Positions 1 to 11,212 of a stretch of 64,000 nt of DNA are shown here, piece after piece. Under the pieces are notes generated by a model that had not been told where the DNA came from, searched no databases, and worked only from the letters and a program-made list of their open reading frames with translations. The stretch spans positions 1,736,001-1,800,000 of the forward strand of contig OX637363.1 in the NCBI GenBank assembly GCA_951799405.1, given 5' to 3'. The position numbers and the translations under genes were made by a program. Position 1 is the first letter of the stretch, and each line of letters begins with the position of its first letter. The DNA is from Agapetus fuscipes (taxonomy: Eukaryota > Arthropoda > Insecta > Trichoptera > Glossosomatidae).

Positions 1-358
1 GACGGTGGTACTATGTGGCTGACCACCCATGCTGTAGAAAATGGTTCACTTTGGCAATGTCACCCCTGTTTCAGGGAAGTTCGGCAAGAGTTGCAGGGTG
101 TATGTTCATTTGTTGATCAGTGATTTAAAAATGCAACTTGTTGAATATGTTCCTTGACGGTGGTACCTACTATGTGGCTGACCACCCATGCTGTAGAAAA
201 TGGTTCACTTTGGCAATGTCACCCCTGTTTCAGGGAAGTTCAGCAAGAGTTGCAGGGTGTATGTTCATTTCATGTTGTAGTGTTTGCTTGTGAAAATGCA
301 TAATATAATGTAAATCCTTAATGTTACATATCTTTGCAACTTAGATTAGATTAGATTA
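1..358 (+). repeat. RTE-A LINE 3' ends, two partial copies head to tail
   Basis: Two copies of the RTE-A 3' UTR lie in tandem, about 1-153 and 154-358. Both contain the block around ACCACCCATGCTGTAGAAAA and the CAGGGAAGTTC hairpin region. The second ends in a short run of TTAGA units at 343-360. They share the junction sequence GACGGTGGTA, which suggests a tandem duplication rather than two independent insertions. Confidence 0.75.
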
Positions 359-359
359 G

Positions 360-910
360 AAGTAAGCAAGGTTGTAATGAAAGGTCCTATACAAAGTCCA
401 GAATTTATCATGAAAATGGAAAAAAAAATGGAAACATCGAGAATAACATTTTCTCTGTTTCCGTGTATTTATCTAACTTTCTGAAAAAACATTCTAAAAT
501 GCCGATCAAAGAGATTATTCATGTAGGTACGACTCGTATTCAAATGCATGTTTTTGCATACTCTTATATTTTATCGGAAAGCTGCAAAAAATGTGAAAGT
601 CTCTCTGGACCAACGTTGAACGGACGCAAAAAATATTCGTTTTTTTTTATCATTGCATAATTTTGTGTATTTTTTTTTGTGTTTTGTAACCGGTAGCGGC
701 TCTACGCAGCTGTGCGCAGGTGCAAACTCCTTCCCGGAAGTCGAAAAAAATTTCAGCACCTATTTATTTTTAACAGTATTATATCACATGTCGTAATCGA
801 AAGTGCTCGTCTTGATTCTTTTTCAATTAATGACCTTCATGTGATTATTTAATTTTAATTTTTTATTGTTCTTAATTAACTGTCAGAAATTATCTTTCCA
901 TCTAATTTGT
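360..910. other. Unassigned AT-rich stretch
   Basis: No gene, splice-bounded exon or recognised repeat is visible here. The short open frames contain no recognisable domain. Confidence 0.5.
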
Positions 911-912
911 AA

Positions 913-1300
913 GTGTAACTGTAACTCTGTTGTCGTTCCGCTAGGGGTGGCCAGAGCCTCTGCAGAGCTGCCTCCATTTCTTACTATCCTTACATACCTC
1001 TTTCAATTCATTCATATCCAACACCTTTTTCATGCATTTTCTTATTTTACGCTCACTTTGTACATGCCATTCTTTCACAATCTCGTCAATCTGATCACTC
1101 CATACTTTTCTCAGTCGTCCCTTACCTCTTTTTCCTCTCACACTTTCTCTGTTTATATACTTTGTCAGTCTATCATCATTCATTCTTTCCACATGCCCAA
1201 ACCATCTCATCATATTCTTTTGTACCTTGTATATTAATGTGTAAGCATGAATATTGAATAGTTTAATATGTCGATGAAAATAAACATAACAAAGCTGCAC
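913..1300 (-). repeat. RTE-B LINE, 3' coding fragment
   Basis: On the minus strand the frame from about 1300 to 941 encodes the C-terminal tail of an RTE-type reverse transcriptase. It has the WFGHVERM, GKGR.RKVWSDQI and MKEVCKD-like motifs shared with RTE-A, but the rest of the sequence differs. The 3' end at about 915-930 carries GTTACA-type repeats instead of TTAGA units. It is 5'-truncated and non-functional. Confidence 0.75.
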
Positions 1301-1332
1301 ATATAGAGCATCTTCTTAGACTGCTGCGTGTG

Positions 1333-1799
1333 GAACCTATTAATTTTTACGGGTTAAGGTTCTCGCCAACCAATTCAGATTTAGTAGAGGATTCCCAGCT
1401 TCCAAGGTGGCTGGTCCTCATTTCTTGCCCAGTAATTTTATTTTGGATTTTACATATATCCACCATATAAGCTATATTCTATAATCTAAGTTGCAAAGAT
1501 AGATTAACATTTAAAATTCATATGAAATGCATGTCCACAAACAGACATGTGTAAGTTCGCGCTACATGTTTATTAACAAATTAAAATCCAAACCTCAAGT
1601 GGACATAAACCCTACAACTTTTGCCAACCTTCCCTGAAAAAGGTGTGACATTAGCAAAGTGAACCATTTTTTAGCGTATGAGTGGTCAGCCTCATACCGA
1701 CACCTAAACGGGAAATAATTTCTTACACTCAGTGGGGATCGAACTCCCTAGCTCTTAGCCATGAAATACAAGCATTCTACCAACTGAGCTGTCGACCGT
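1333..1799 (-). repeat. SINE1 copy interrupted by an RTE-A 3' end
   Basis: A degenerate SINE1 on the minus strand is split. Its body lies at about 1333-1465 and its tRNA-like head at about 1702-1799, where the complement of box B and box A is readable. Between them, about 1465-1700, is an RTE-A 3' UTR on the minus strand. The nesting shows that the SINE was there first. Confidence 0.65.
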
Positions 1800-1998
1800 A
1801 TGTTTATAAAAAATGAGTAAATATAGTTCATATTGATGATGGAGTCTACATCATTATCATCATCATCTGAAGCCGGCCATGAAAGCCTAAGACACTTATA
1901 ATAGTTCATATTGTTATGTATAAATTTTGTAGAAAAAATAAACTAAAAAAATTGGCACTATTGCATACATTCCTCAGGACATCTAAGAGACAAGACAG

Positions 1999-2515
1999 AC
2001 CTGTCCATAGTCCAGTGGCAACACTTCGGACTCGTAAATGGAAGGTTGTGGGTTTGAATCCCGGCGGAGCACAAAAAATATTCCATTTATATTTTCAAAT
2101 TTGCTCTTCGCTGGGTTGAAAAATTCATAAACCTTTACCAAAGACTGGTCACTAAAAGGTCCATCCAGCGTTATAGCAACTGGGTCTTGCTTGAGTATTA
2201 GCGCTTTGTAGCGTACGACCAAGCTCGTAAAAAGTCCAGTTGATAGCTCAGTTGGTAGAATGCTTGATTTCCATGCCGAGAGAAAGGGTTCGATCTCCAT
2301 TTTCGGTGTCTATTTGAAATCCAAAATAAATACCGGCATGGTGTACTAAGCCTTTACAAGAAATAAGAACCGGCCTTCCGTGAGCCTGGAAACCTCCACT
2401 TGATCTGCAAGTGGTTTATGTGAGGTAGGCTCTCTTCCCCGTTAAAATAAATAGGTCCTGAATTGCCACATGTGACCCCTTTGGGAATAACGCCGGCAAG
2501 AAGTTACACTTCCTA
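1999..2515 (+). repeat. Composite SINE: SINE2 followed by SINE1
   Basis: The SINE2 head begins near TCCATAGTCCAGTGGCAAC with a tRNA-like box B (GGGTTTGAATCCC). Its body runs to about 2240. It is joined through GCTCGTAAAAAGTCC directly to a SINE1 unit with its own box A (GATAGCTCAGTTGGTAGA) and box B (GGTTCGATCTCC). The SINE1 body continues to about 2515. The same SINE2-to-SINE1 junction recurs at 17.6, 3.06 and 21.2 kb, so it is a real element structure. Confidence 0.75.
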
Positions 2516-2621
2516 TGAAAAGTAAACTGAAAAAATTGTCATTGCTGCATACTACATTCCTTCAGAAATACCGCCATCTACGAGACGAGTGTAGTAACAG
2601 TGTATTGTGTGTTGCTTGCAG

Positions 2622-5600
2622 AAAACCGAAGAGCGCTCGGTACCTCTAGCAGTCAGGGTGCACAGGACCTTGGAGCTCGCAGACGACAAGTCATACGTCA
2701 TCACATGCGGCAAGGCTGGCTTCAGGAACTCCAGGTAAGCCCTCACTTTTACTTTACAATCACAAGCATAGGCGTCAAGTGTAAACTTGCATACGTGCAT
2801 ATAGCACAGACAAGTCATACGTCATCGCATGCGGCAAGGCTGGCTTCAAGAACTCCAGGTAAATCCTCACTGCCGGCCTCACGCCAACCACTTCAGTTGA
2901 AGTGGGGGTTTCCCAGCTGCTCAGGGGGCTGGTACTTATTTATTGTGAAGGCTGAAATAAAGACCGAAACGAAAAACTATTTCTGACACCCTCAGTGGGA
3001 TTCAAACCCGAACTCTTGGCATGGAATGCAAGCATTCTACCAATTGAGCTATCAACCGGACTTTTTATGAGCTTGGCTGTCGCTACAAAGTACCAATTCT
3101 CAATCAAGACCCAGTTGTTGTAAGGCTGGATGGACTTTTTGACGACCCGTCTTTGTTACAGGTTTATGAATTTTTCAACCCAGCGAAGAGCAAATTTGAT
3201 AACATAAATGGTATATTTTTGGTGCTTCGCCGGGATTCAAATCCACAACCTTCCATTCACGAGTCTGAAGTGTTACCACTAGACTACGGACCGAAGTTCT
3301 CTGTTAATAATAGCAACATAGGCTATTTCAACCTTACAGCTAATGGTTTCTTGTTTTAAGCATGCAATACCTTAAGTAAAGGGTGTTTTTTTTAGAGGTA
3401 TAGAACTTTAAGTTGGCAACACTGTTTTAACTGGCGGCCATTTTGTCAGCTGTCAAGTAATTTGTGTTTAATTAAGTTTGGCATTTAAACATGAATAGAC
3501 AACTCGTGCAACAATTGAAGCCACACGATTACCTAGCAAGGCGTAGATTCGGTGAATGGGTCCAAAACAAGATTGCCGTTGATCCCGATTTTCATAAGAG
3601 AATTTTGTTTAGCGATGAAGCTCACTTTTGGTTGAATGGCTACGTCAATAAACAAAACCGCCGTATTTGGAGTGAAGATAATCCTCAAGTGTATGTTGAG
3701 ACACCGTTAGATCCAGAAAAACTGACTGTTTGGTGTGCTTTATAGGCTGGTGGAATCATTGGTCCGCACTTCTTTAAAAAAGATGCTGGCCAGAACGTTA
3801 CAGTCAATGGTGACCGCTATAAAGCCATGATTACTGACTTTTTCGTTCCTCAATTGAACAACCATGATGTGCCGGAGCTGTGGTTTCAACAAGACGGCGC
3901 AACATGTCACACAGCTCGTGCCACAATTGATTTACTGAAAGAAACGTTTGGTAACCGCATAATTTCACGTTCCGGACCTGTGAATTGGCCTCCAAGATCG
4001 TGTGATTTAACACCGTTAGATTATTTTCTGTGGGGTTATGTGAAGTCGCTAGTCTACGCCGATAAGCTCAAAACGATCGACCACTTGAAGGACAACATTC
4101 ACCGCGTTATTGCCGATATACGGCCACAAATGTTGGAAAAAGTTATTGAAAATTGGACCTCCAGATTAGATTAAGTCCGAGCCAGCCGTGGCGGTCATAT
4201 GCCAGAAATCATATTTAAATTATAATGCCAAAAGATTATCTTTCGAATAAAGCCAACTTCATGTCAATTTTAAAAATTCATCCTTGTTTTATTCCGTTTC
4301 AAAGTTCTATACCTCTAAAAAAAACACCCTTTATAAGCAATGGCTGAGCATATAACAATTCATCCACGGTCTAGTGGTCTATGACAATATGATCCAGTGC
4401 ATGCTTCACCAAGCACCACTGGTTCTAGTCTCAAGCAAGACCCAGTTGCTGCAAGGCTGCATGTACCTTTAGTGACCGGTCTTTGGTAAAGGTTTATGAA
4501 TTTTTCATCCAGCGAAGAGCATATTTGAAAGTACGAGTATAAATGGTACCTATATGCGGTGCTCCGCCAGAATTCGAACCCACAACCTTCCATTTACGAG
4601 TCAAAAGTGTACACTACTACGGACAGGTCTAATAATTTACTTATATACAGGAATACTAAAGTGCTCCCTATCTATTTAACCGTGTTTTCAATTTTGATTG
4701 TTTCCAGGAACGAGACCTCCTTGGTGTCCTTGAAGATTGTAAATGAAAACAACAGGAAGATCACGGAGGCAGTCCACGGAAGCAAATACATCCTGAGAGC
4801 CGACCTCAGTAAACCTGACGGTAAACAAATTTATTATTCATCCTTGCTTGAATACCACCGAGGGTGACGGAAATGATTTCCCGTTTCCATGTTTATTGAT
4901 CTTATTAAATTGGTCAGTTCGGTCAATAGCTCAGTTGGTAGAGTGCTTGCTTTCCATGCCGTGAGCTCGGGTTCGAGTCCCACCGAGGGTGTCAGAAATG
5001 ATTTCCCGTTTCCATGTTTATTTCAAGCCCAAAATAGCAGGGGTGATAATTGGTTTTGGAAAATAGTTAGGCAACTTTTTTTTTCAGTTTTCAAAAGCAA
5101 GTCTTAGTCACAGGCCAACACTAAACCAGAAGGCTGAAACGGCTGCGAACAGCAGAAGGTGCATGACAGACGACATTTCTCTCTTTAACTTTTCCCAAAT
5201 ACATTGACTTTATTTATTTTACTATCATTTATCAACAGATTGTAGTTCGGCAAGAACTTTTCATCTTTATGAGATGTACGGCCCTGCAAAATAGAATACC
5301 GGCGAGGTTTACTCAGCCTTCACAAGAAATGAGATCAGCCCCCTCGGGAGCAGCTGGGAAACCCCCACTTCAATTGAAGTGGTTGGTGTAAGGCCGGCCC
5401 CCTTACCTGTAAAAATAAATAGGTTTCACTCGCCACGTGCGACTCCTTCAAGAGAATGCGGCAAGAAGTTATACACTATATGTGAATGTGAACGAAAATA
5501 TAAAAGCGAAAACAGAAAAGGGATGACTGAGAAAAGTGTGACTGGATCAGATTGGTGAAATTGTGAAAGAATGATGTAAAGGAAGGAAAAGTATGAAAAG

Positions 5601-8600
5601 GTGAAGCTCCCTTTAGACTTTAATAAATACACTCCAGGTTATCTTGACCATCTGATTCTTATTTTCAGGAGCACACGGCATTCGAGTGAAGTCATGCTTT
5701 GCCTTCAACAAACGAAACTCAAGCGTCCCACTGATAGACGAACGAGGGTGAGAATTAAAATACGTTTTAATATTTATTCTAGATTAAAGCTTACTTACTG
5801 AATGGACTCCTAGCTGAGTGTTATGCTTGGTCATCTTCTTATCTGCTTCATGTATTCAATCAAGTCCCCGGATGTTGGCAGTCATTTGGCAGAGAGCCCT
5901 TCGACAGTTTTTATTCTTCAATTTTCTTGAACACTGATAAATTTGTCTTTAAAGCTACCTTTGCAACTGGAAGCGTTGCGTCATTGGGGGATGAAGGGGA
6001 TTATCCCTATCTATGAAATAGGAATAATATGTAGAAAAAGTGGAGCTAAGAGGCGAGGACCTCATCAGTGCCCAGCCTGGTGATATTTATGTAGTGTCGG
6101 TGCGTGTGTGCTGTATGGTGGTGACCAGGTGTGGGCTGGTGCCCTGGTGGAGTGCATGCTCAGGTGAGCACCGACTATCTTACAAGGTCATCCCCTCTCC
6201 CAGGATTTAGCTAGAGCCGCTGCTGTTTGCAACCAATATAAAAATGCTTTTTTACTCTTTCCCTAGCAACCCAGAAGTATAATGTCACAACTGTATTCAA
6301 GGGCGTACCCAGGATCAAATCCAGGGGGGGGGGGGGGCAGGCTTTGGAAAATTTAAGATTCTGATATTTCCTATCAAAATTTATAATATCGTAAAAAAAA
6401 TATCAGTAGCTTTCATGTGCCGCACGCACATCTCTAGGGAGGGGGCAAGCCATGTGGTCATTTCAGTAATAGTAATACAATTTAATAACAATTTTGGATT
6501 ATTTAGGTTAATTTTTCTCTTTCTAGTTGCACCCATGACTGGAATTTGTTCTGCGTTCAATCAATGGCATGAAGTAACAATTGTTTTTTTTATTTATTTC
6601 AGATGTTCTGTAAATCCAATAATAACAGCATTCAACTACGACCCAAGCTCGGGAAGAGCCGATGCCGTCATCTCCTCCATGTTCCGGTTTCCGGAGACTT
6701 CTCAGATCAACTTCCAGTGTGATGTGGCCATCTGTAAAGGTAAAGTCCGGTCGATAGCTCAGGTGGTAGAGTGCTTGCATTCCATGCCGAAAGCTCGGGT
6801 TCGAATCCCACCGAGGGTGTCAGAAATGATTTACCGTTTCGGTGTTTATTTCAAACCCCAAAATAAAATACCGGCAAGGTTTACTCAGCCTTCACAAGAA
6901 ATGAGTACCAGCACTCTCGGGAGCTGGGAAACCTCCACTTTAACTGAAGTGGTTGGCGTAAGGCCGGCCCCCTTACCTGTAAAAATAAATAGGTTCAACT
7001 CGCCACATGCGACCCCTTCGGGGATAACGCGGCAAGAAGTTACACTATATGTGTAGCTTAGTTGCGTTTTTTTTTTTTTTTAAAGGACTGTTCTCCCTCC
7101 TCTGACTGTCCTCCCACGCCCTGTATATCCATCCCATACTGGGATGTGTCACAGGACTCGCATGCAAAACATTATATAGACGCAAGTGGCAGGAGGCCCT
7201 CCTGTGAGGCTAACACTCTCTCCAGTGTTATACAAGACAAGGTGGCTCAGAACACAAGCAAGCAATGATAGCCATAAGTGAAGGAATTTAAAGGCTCGAT
7301 GATTTTAAATGACACCCTGTTGGGTTTCGGTTCCGAGCATCTTTTGTAAGTTTTGACTTAACGCCACAGTGAGTGTGATGTTAGTGAACGTGTTCGGGAG
7401 GCGATCTTCTGACTAAAGTTGCCAACCACCTTAAGGTGGAAAAGAAAATAAAATAGAATAGAATTAAATTAGTCTAATTTAACTAAGGAGTTCTGGCCAT
7501 AGCTTGAACAGAATTTTGAAAAAGCCTCAAAGTTGGACTTATTGGCAACAAATTCCGCATATCCGATAGGGCCAACTCGGACAGCGTCAAGGAGCACCTC
7601 CCGACCGGGCTGCAAGGCTTCGAAGTCCGAATGACGATATATAGTGACAATAACAACAAAGAAAGACAACGAAGATAGTCGCAACGCATCACATGGCATA
7701 TAGCCAGTTACCAACTGTACGCAGATGCAAAGACCACCGCATTGCTTTGATAACCACCCTTGAAAATGCTTTCTGCTTGTGAATACGAATGTTAGCTAAT
7801 AAAAAAACTACTACTAACCCAAAAGAATTTGTCAGATGTTACAATTGTTTCATAATTGCTTTCTAAAAAGTAAAAACAAACCTTACTGAACAATATTTTC
7901 TTAAGAGTGTTGCCTTGCAACCTGGTTCCTTCTAAAAAATCTCACATATTGCCTCTGATAGGCACACAAATTGTCTAACAGTAAGCACCCTGTATAAATA
8001 ACCAACGTGATATGTTTCATTTCAGGAGGCTGCGTGCCGGTGGACTGCTCCTCTGGTAGCACGGGACCAATTCCTGGAGAAGACGGCTCCGTCTCAGCAT
8101 CCACCAATGTCTTTGTATTGGATCCTGGTGAAAGCCCAAGTGAGTTCACAATTCTTTAACGCAACTAAAAAAAAAGCAACTAAGCTACATATACAGTGTA
8201 ACTTCTTTCCGCGTTATCCCTGAAGGGTTTCGCATGGGGGGAGTGGAACCTATATATTTTTACAGGCAAAGGGGCTGGCCTTACGCCAACCACTTCAGTT
8301 GAAGTGGGAGTTTCCCAGCTCCCGAGAAGGCTGGTAATCATTTCTTGTAACGGCTGAGTGAACCTTGCCAGTATTTTGTTTTGGGGCTTGAAATAAACAA
8401 AAAATTTGAAGAAAATCATTTCTGACAACCTCGGTGGGATTCGAACCCGGGCTCACGGCATGGAATGCAAGCAATCTACCAGCTGAGCTCTGTGGACCGG
8501 ACTCTGTTCACAATTCTTTAAAAGATTAAAAATTCAGGATATCAGTTTTATAGACTCAAATGATATGAGTTACATAGAATCAAATGGAAATGCAGTATTT

Positions 8601-10779
8601 TTTGTAAATTAGATAAATATTGCAAAAAACAGGAAATCATTTACATGTATATGTCTCATCTTTGAAACATCCTAAATTGTCACCTTTTGTTCGGCCCTGG
8701 AAAGAACCTGAGCAAGAGATGAATGGAATGGTGGTGAACTGGCGTGTGGTAGGAGTTGCGAACGCGGAAAGACCCATCTAGGTTTTTGTGGGGTCTCAAG
8801 AGCACTCATTCAAAATATCAGGTGTAACGAGGATTCATATTTGAATGTTGCCGGGTTTCAGGAGTTGAGGAGTTGTGTGGAGACGGCTCCGTGCACCCCG
8901 CGTGGCTGCTGTACCTGGCCATCGCCCTGGGCATCATGTTCCTCATCATGCTCATCATCAACTGCTTCCTGTGCACCGCCATGACTTGCTCCTGCGCCAG
9001 AACCGAGGTAACAAGTCTACCTTTTACATTTCAGCGTTTGGGTCGTCAATGTGGTTTGGTAAAAAAGTCTGTATGCTACTCTTACGAATTTGGAGCACCT
9101 ACGCGTGCCTGTACAGGTACAATAGTGTGTAGAACAGTCCAGTATGATCCATGATGGTAGTAGTAATGTCAACCCTCCAAAATTCTACTCGCTAGCTCGC
9201 AAATTGCGAGTGAATTTTGTAGGGTTGCGAGTGTGCTTTTCTTTATCTGAAAGTATCATTTTGCCAGTTAATAATACCATTGATAATATTCTCAGTGAAA
9301 ATAAAGCTGAGAAGTTTGGAAAATTGACCGACTGCCAAATCTCCATCGATCACATGTTTAAAGGCGTTAAAAATTATAAACAGGAACAGTTCACGAAAGT
9401 TTTTTTTTAGCCCATGCGAGTTGCAATTACGAGTTGCTAGTTGGTCAATGGGTGATTTTTGCAGGGTTGAGTAATGTATATGAACGGCGATCTGGTATGA
9501 GCGAAAGATCGAATGCATATGCAAGAAAGATTTATTTTGTACCTATGTAAAAGGACTGCAATAGGGCATTAGAGAGTGTCAAGTAAAACATTGAGCCGTG
9601 AAGTCGAAAGCAAGAGCTAGAAATCAATTGTTGTAAATTGTGAACCTAACTGAGTAAAATAAATTCCATAGGCTTCGATGGGCATTATCAGGCGCTTCAA
9701 TCTTCTCAGAAGTTCTGGTTTACATAATTATTGTGTGTTGTTACAGGTGATTGAGAAGGAGCCGTCCATAGTGGAGGACTATGACCCGTACAGGAGCTGG
9801 CACGGCAGCCAGTACGGCTCCAGGTACCCCTCCTCCACCATACACTCCGCAAGGTAACACCCACTAACACTGCTGCCTATCTACTCAACTGCCAGCATTG
9901 CGTGTCAACTGCTTGCGGCTTTATAACCGAAGGGGCGCATGTGGCGAGTTGAACCTATTTATTTTTACAAGTAAGGGGGCCGGCCTTACGCCAACCAATT
10001 AAGTTGAAGTGGGAGTTTCCCAGCTGGCACTCATTTCTTGTGAAGGTGGAGTAAACCTTGCTGGTATTTTATTTTGGGGTTTGAAATAAACACTGAAACG
10101 GGTAATCTTTTCTGACACCCTCGGTGGGATTCGAACCCGAGCTCACGGCATGGAATGCAAGCACTCTACCAACTGAGCTATCGACCAAACTGACCAATTT
10201 CACATTATAATATGGGTTACGTTATATAAAGGTAAAACTGAATATGTGCTGATTCAATGATTTAAATAAATTACAGATAAAACATTTTATTTATAAATTC
10301 TCATAAGTAAGTGAAGTAATTATAAGAAAGTGCTCATGAAAAAGGTTTAAGCTGCATGATTTGCACACTTTTTCAGTGTTTTTGTGGAAAAAATGGAAAA
10401 AAATGCATTTATCAGAGAAACCCAAATTAACTCAATATGTCACTTATACAGTTTTATCTTTGAGGTGTCAATATTATCTAATATACTAGTTGCTCTTGAT
10501 TCTTTCTAATCTAGACTTGAACTCCCATATAATTTTTCTACTTTGTTTTAATCAACTCAATTGAATAATGTTCTTTTAATAATTTAAATAAAGAAAGCTT
10601 TATCTTCCCGCTTTTAAACAAGACTCTCAAATAAACTAAATACTGGTTTTAAATATCTGCTTATATTAATTTAATTTTATATTTTTTCCAGGTCCGTATC
10701 GGATAACAGTGATCACTATGCTATTGTCCAGTCCAGGCCCGGTAGCAGGCACTCGGGGGCCCATAGATCACGACATTAA
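2622..10779 (+). CDS. ZP-domain transmembrane protein, 3' eight exons (5' end outside the window)
   Basis: Eight exons bounded by AG and GT keep one frame: 2622-2734, 4708-4820, 5669-5747, 6603-6739, 8026-8139, 8862-9007, 9747-9853 and 10692-10779. They encode 298 residues and a stop. The order is the later part of a ZP domain (YVITCGKAGF, RVKSCFAFN, SSMFRFPE, FQCDVAICKGGC), a Ser/Gly-rich linker, one membrane helix (about residues 200-222 of the visible part, WLLYLAIALGIMFLIML), a Cys-rich juxtamembrane stretch and a basic, Ser/Tyr-rich cytoplasmic tail. ZP proteins of this type polymerise in the apical extracellular matrix under insect cuticle; that role is inferred from the family. The start of the ZP domain and the signal peptide are missing and I find no exon for them in 1-2600, so the gene continues upstream. 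Exon third positions are GC-rich against AT-rich introns. I cannot name the orthologue. Confidence 0.9.
2680..2870 (+). repeat. Duplicated exon 3' end with splice donor in the ZP gene
   Basis: The last roughly 60 bp of the first visible ZP exon plus its donor (2680-2746) are repeated at about 2806-2870. The copy differs at a few sites: ITCGKAGFRNS becomes IACGKAGFKNS, and the donor is GTAAAT instead of GTAAGC. No acceptor-like sequence leads into the copy, so it is probably not spliced in as an exon. Confidence 0.75.
2872..3292 (-). repeat. Composite SINE (SINE2 + SINE1), minus strand
   Basis: Reading the minus strand, the SINE2 head lies near 3292 and its body runs down to about 3075. A SINE1 head follows at 3060-2995, then a shortened SINE1 body to about 2872. 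It lies in the intron between the first two visible ZP exons. Confidence 0.7.
3379..4332 (+). mobile_element. Tc1/mariner-superfamily element, DD41D type, internally deleted
   Basis: Terminal inverted repeats of about 32 bp begin AAGGGTGTTTTTTTTAGAGG and end with the complement. TA dinucleotides flank both ends (3377-3378 and 4333-4334), as expected for a Tc1/mariner insertion. The element is 954 bp, shorter than an autonomous one, because the 5' part of the transposase gene is missing. The near-perfect ends suggest fairly recent insertion or recent cross-mobilisation. Confidence 0.9.
3491..4174 (+). pseudogene. DD41D transposase remnant
   Basis: One frame runs across 3491-4174 and is interrupted only by a TAG at 3743-3745, after WCAL, at a position where such transposases usually have Trp. 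The catalytic motifs FSDEAHF, WFQQDGATCH and PLDYF are present. I count 41 residues between the second and third Asp, which matches the DD41D (rosa-like) group. The N-terminal helix-turn-helix DNA-binding region, about 100 residues, is absent because the frame starts just before LVQQLKPHDY. With the deletion and the stop, no active transposase is expected. Confidence 0.85.
4360..4630 (-). repeat. SINE2, degenerate
   Basis: Minus-strand SINE2: the head is readable near 4625-4560 (complement of GGTTGTGGGTTCGAATTC) and the body to about 4440. The 3' part (4360-4440) is rearranged or diverged. Confidence 0.6.
4912..5490 (+). repeat. SINE1 split by about 250 bp of unrelated DNA
   Basis: The SINE1 head and first body part lie at about 4912-5032 (GGTTCGAGTCC box B). 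The remaining body lies at about 5285-5490 (ACCGGCGAGGTTTACTCAGC onward). The intervening 5033-5284 is not recognised. Confidence 0.7.
5497..5600 (+). repeat. RTE-B fragment
   Basis: A roughly 100-bp plus-strand piece resembles the RTE-B segment that encodes RKVWSDQIDEIVKEW, with several frame-breaking changes. It ends shortly before the ZP exon at 5669. Confidence 0.5.
6749..7070 (+). repeat. SINE1, near full length
   Basis: A good reference copy. Box A is GATAGCTCAGGTGGTAGAG and box B is GGTTCGAATCC, both within the first 75 bp. The body includes ACTCAGCCTTCACAAGAAAT and the tail is GTGTAGCTTAGTTGCG followed by T. It starts only about 10 bp after the splice donor of the ZP exon ending at 6739. 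Confidence 0.85.
7071..8020. other. ZP-gene intron, unassigned
   Basis: No recognisable repeat family or coding exon is seen. The short frames lack domains. Confidence 0.45.
8184..8505 (-). repeat. SINE1, minus strand
   Basis: Full-length SINE1 in reverse orientation. The tail (complement of TTACACTATATGTGTAGCTT) is at about 8184-8210 and the tRNA-like head at about 8435-8505. Confidence 0.8.
9170..9469. mobile_element. hAT-type MITE
   Basis: A 300-bp element lies in the ZP intron. Its ends are imperfect inverted repeats (CAACCCTCCAAAATTC against CAACCCTGCAAAAATC) and it has an exact 8-bp target duplication, AGTAATGT, at 9162-9169 and 9470-9477. An 8-bp duplication indicates a hAT transposase in trans. 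No coding capacity is seen. Confidence 0.85.
9915..10197 (-). repeat. SINE1, minus strand
   Basis: SINE1 in reverse, with body and head complete (complement of box B at about 10125-10140). The extreme tail is trimmed. It lies in the last ZP intron. Confidence 0.8.
10200..10690. other. Last ZP intron, AT-rich, unassigned
   Basis: AT-rich intron sequence ending in the polypyrimidine tract and acceptor TTTTTTCCAG at 10691. No repeat is recognised. Confidence 0.5.
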
Positions 10780-10902
10780 CACAACCTAACCTAACCTATA
10801 AAAATATTTACTTCTTTATTCCATACTTTGTTCATTGCCGGCTTTTTCATCTTTTTTACTTCAATTGTTTTTTTGTTACCCAATGCATACCTCATGGGAA
10901 AA

Positions 10903-10908
10903 AATAAA
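10903..10908 (+). promoter_or_regulatory. Candidate polyadenylation signal of the ZP gene
   Basis: AATAAA lies 124 bp after the stop codon at 10777-10779, the first good match downstream. It is a prediction from position and sequence only. Confidence 0.55.
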
Positions 10909-10972
10909 TAAGGTTCCATAAGCTTTCGCTTGCCAATTACCATGGATCAGCGTTGTAAAGATGATGAACTTT

Positions 10973-11212
10973 GGGCCTGTTGCACCAACCTTCAATCAAT
11001 ATTTGATTAACACATCAAATTTCATTGCTTAATTCTGGTAAGGACGTCGGTTAAATATTTCTCGGAAGTGGGAAATGATATGATGGAATTTGAATAGGAA
11101 ATATTATGTACATTAGCTGACTTACGTATATGCAACCAAATTTTTGATTTGAAAGGCAGGAATCACGCTTAATTTTGATTTTTGTTTGATTGGAGTTTGG
11201 CGCAACAGGTCC
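10973..11212. mobile_element. MITE with GGCCTGTTGC inverted ends
   Basis: A 240-bp unit. Its ends match in inverted orientation for about 25 bp with few mismatches (GGGCCTGTTGCACCAA against GGACCTGTTGCGCCAA). No coding capacity. No target duplication could be settled, so the superfamily is left open. Confidence 0.6.

Noticed and set aside
343..360. Telomere-like repeat
   Set aside because: The unit is TTAGA/GATTA, not the insect telomere repeat TTAGG, and it always marks RTE-A 3' ends.
2806..2870. Mutually exclusive alternative exon of the ZP gene
   Set aside because: The copy contains only the end of the exon and no acceptor precedes it, so it cannot be used as a separate exon.
6749..6825. 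tRNA-like sequence with box A and box B (many copies, also at 25778, 27808, 56390)
   Set aside because: These heads are always followed by the same 250-bp SINE body and lack a clean cloverleaf; they are SINE1 promoters, not tRNA genes.
6415..7056. 213-residue open frame on the plus strand
   Set aside because: It crosses the ZP exon at 6603-6739 in another frame and runs into SINE1; the spliced frame is the real one.
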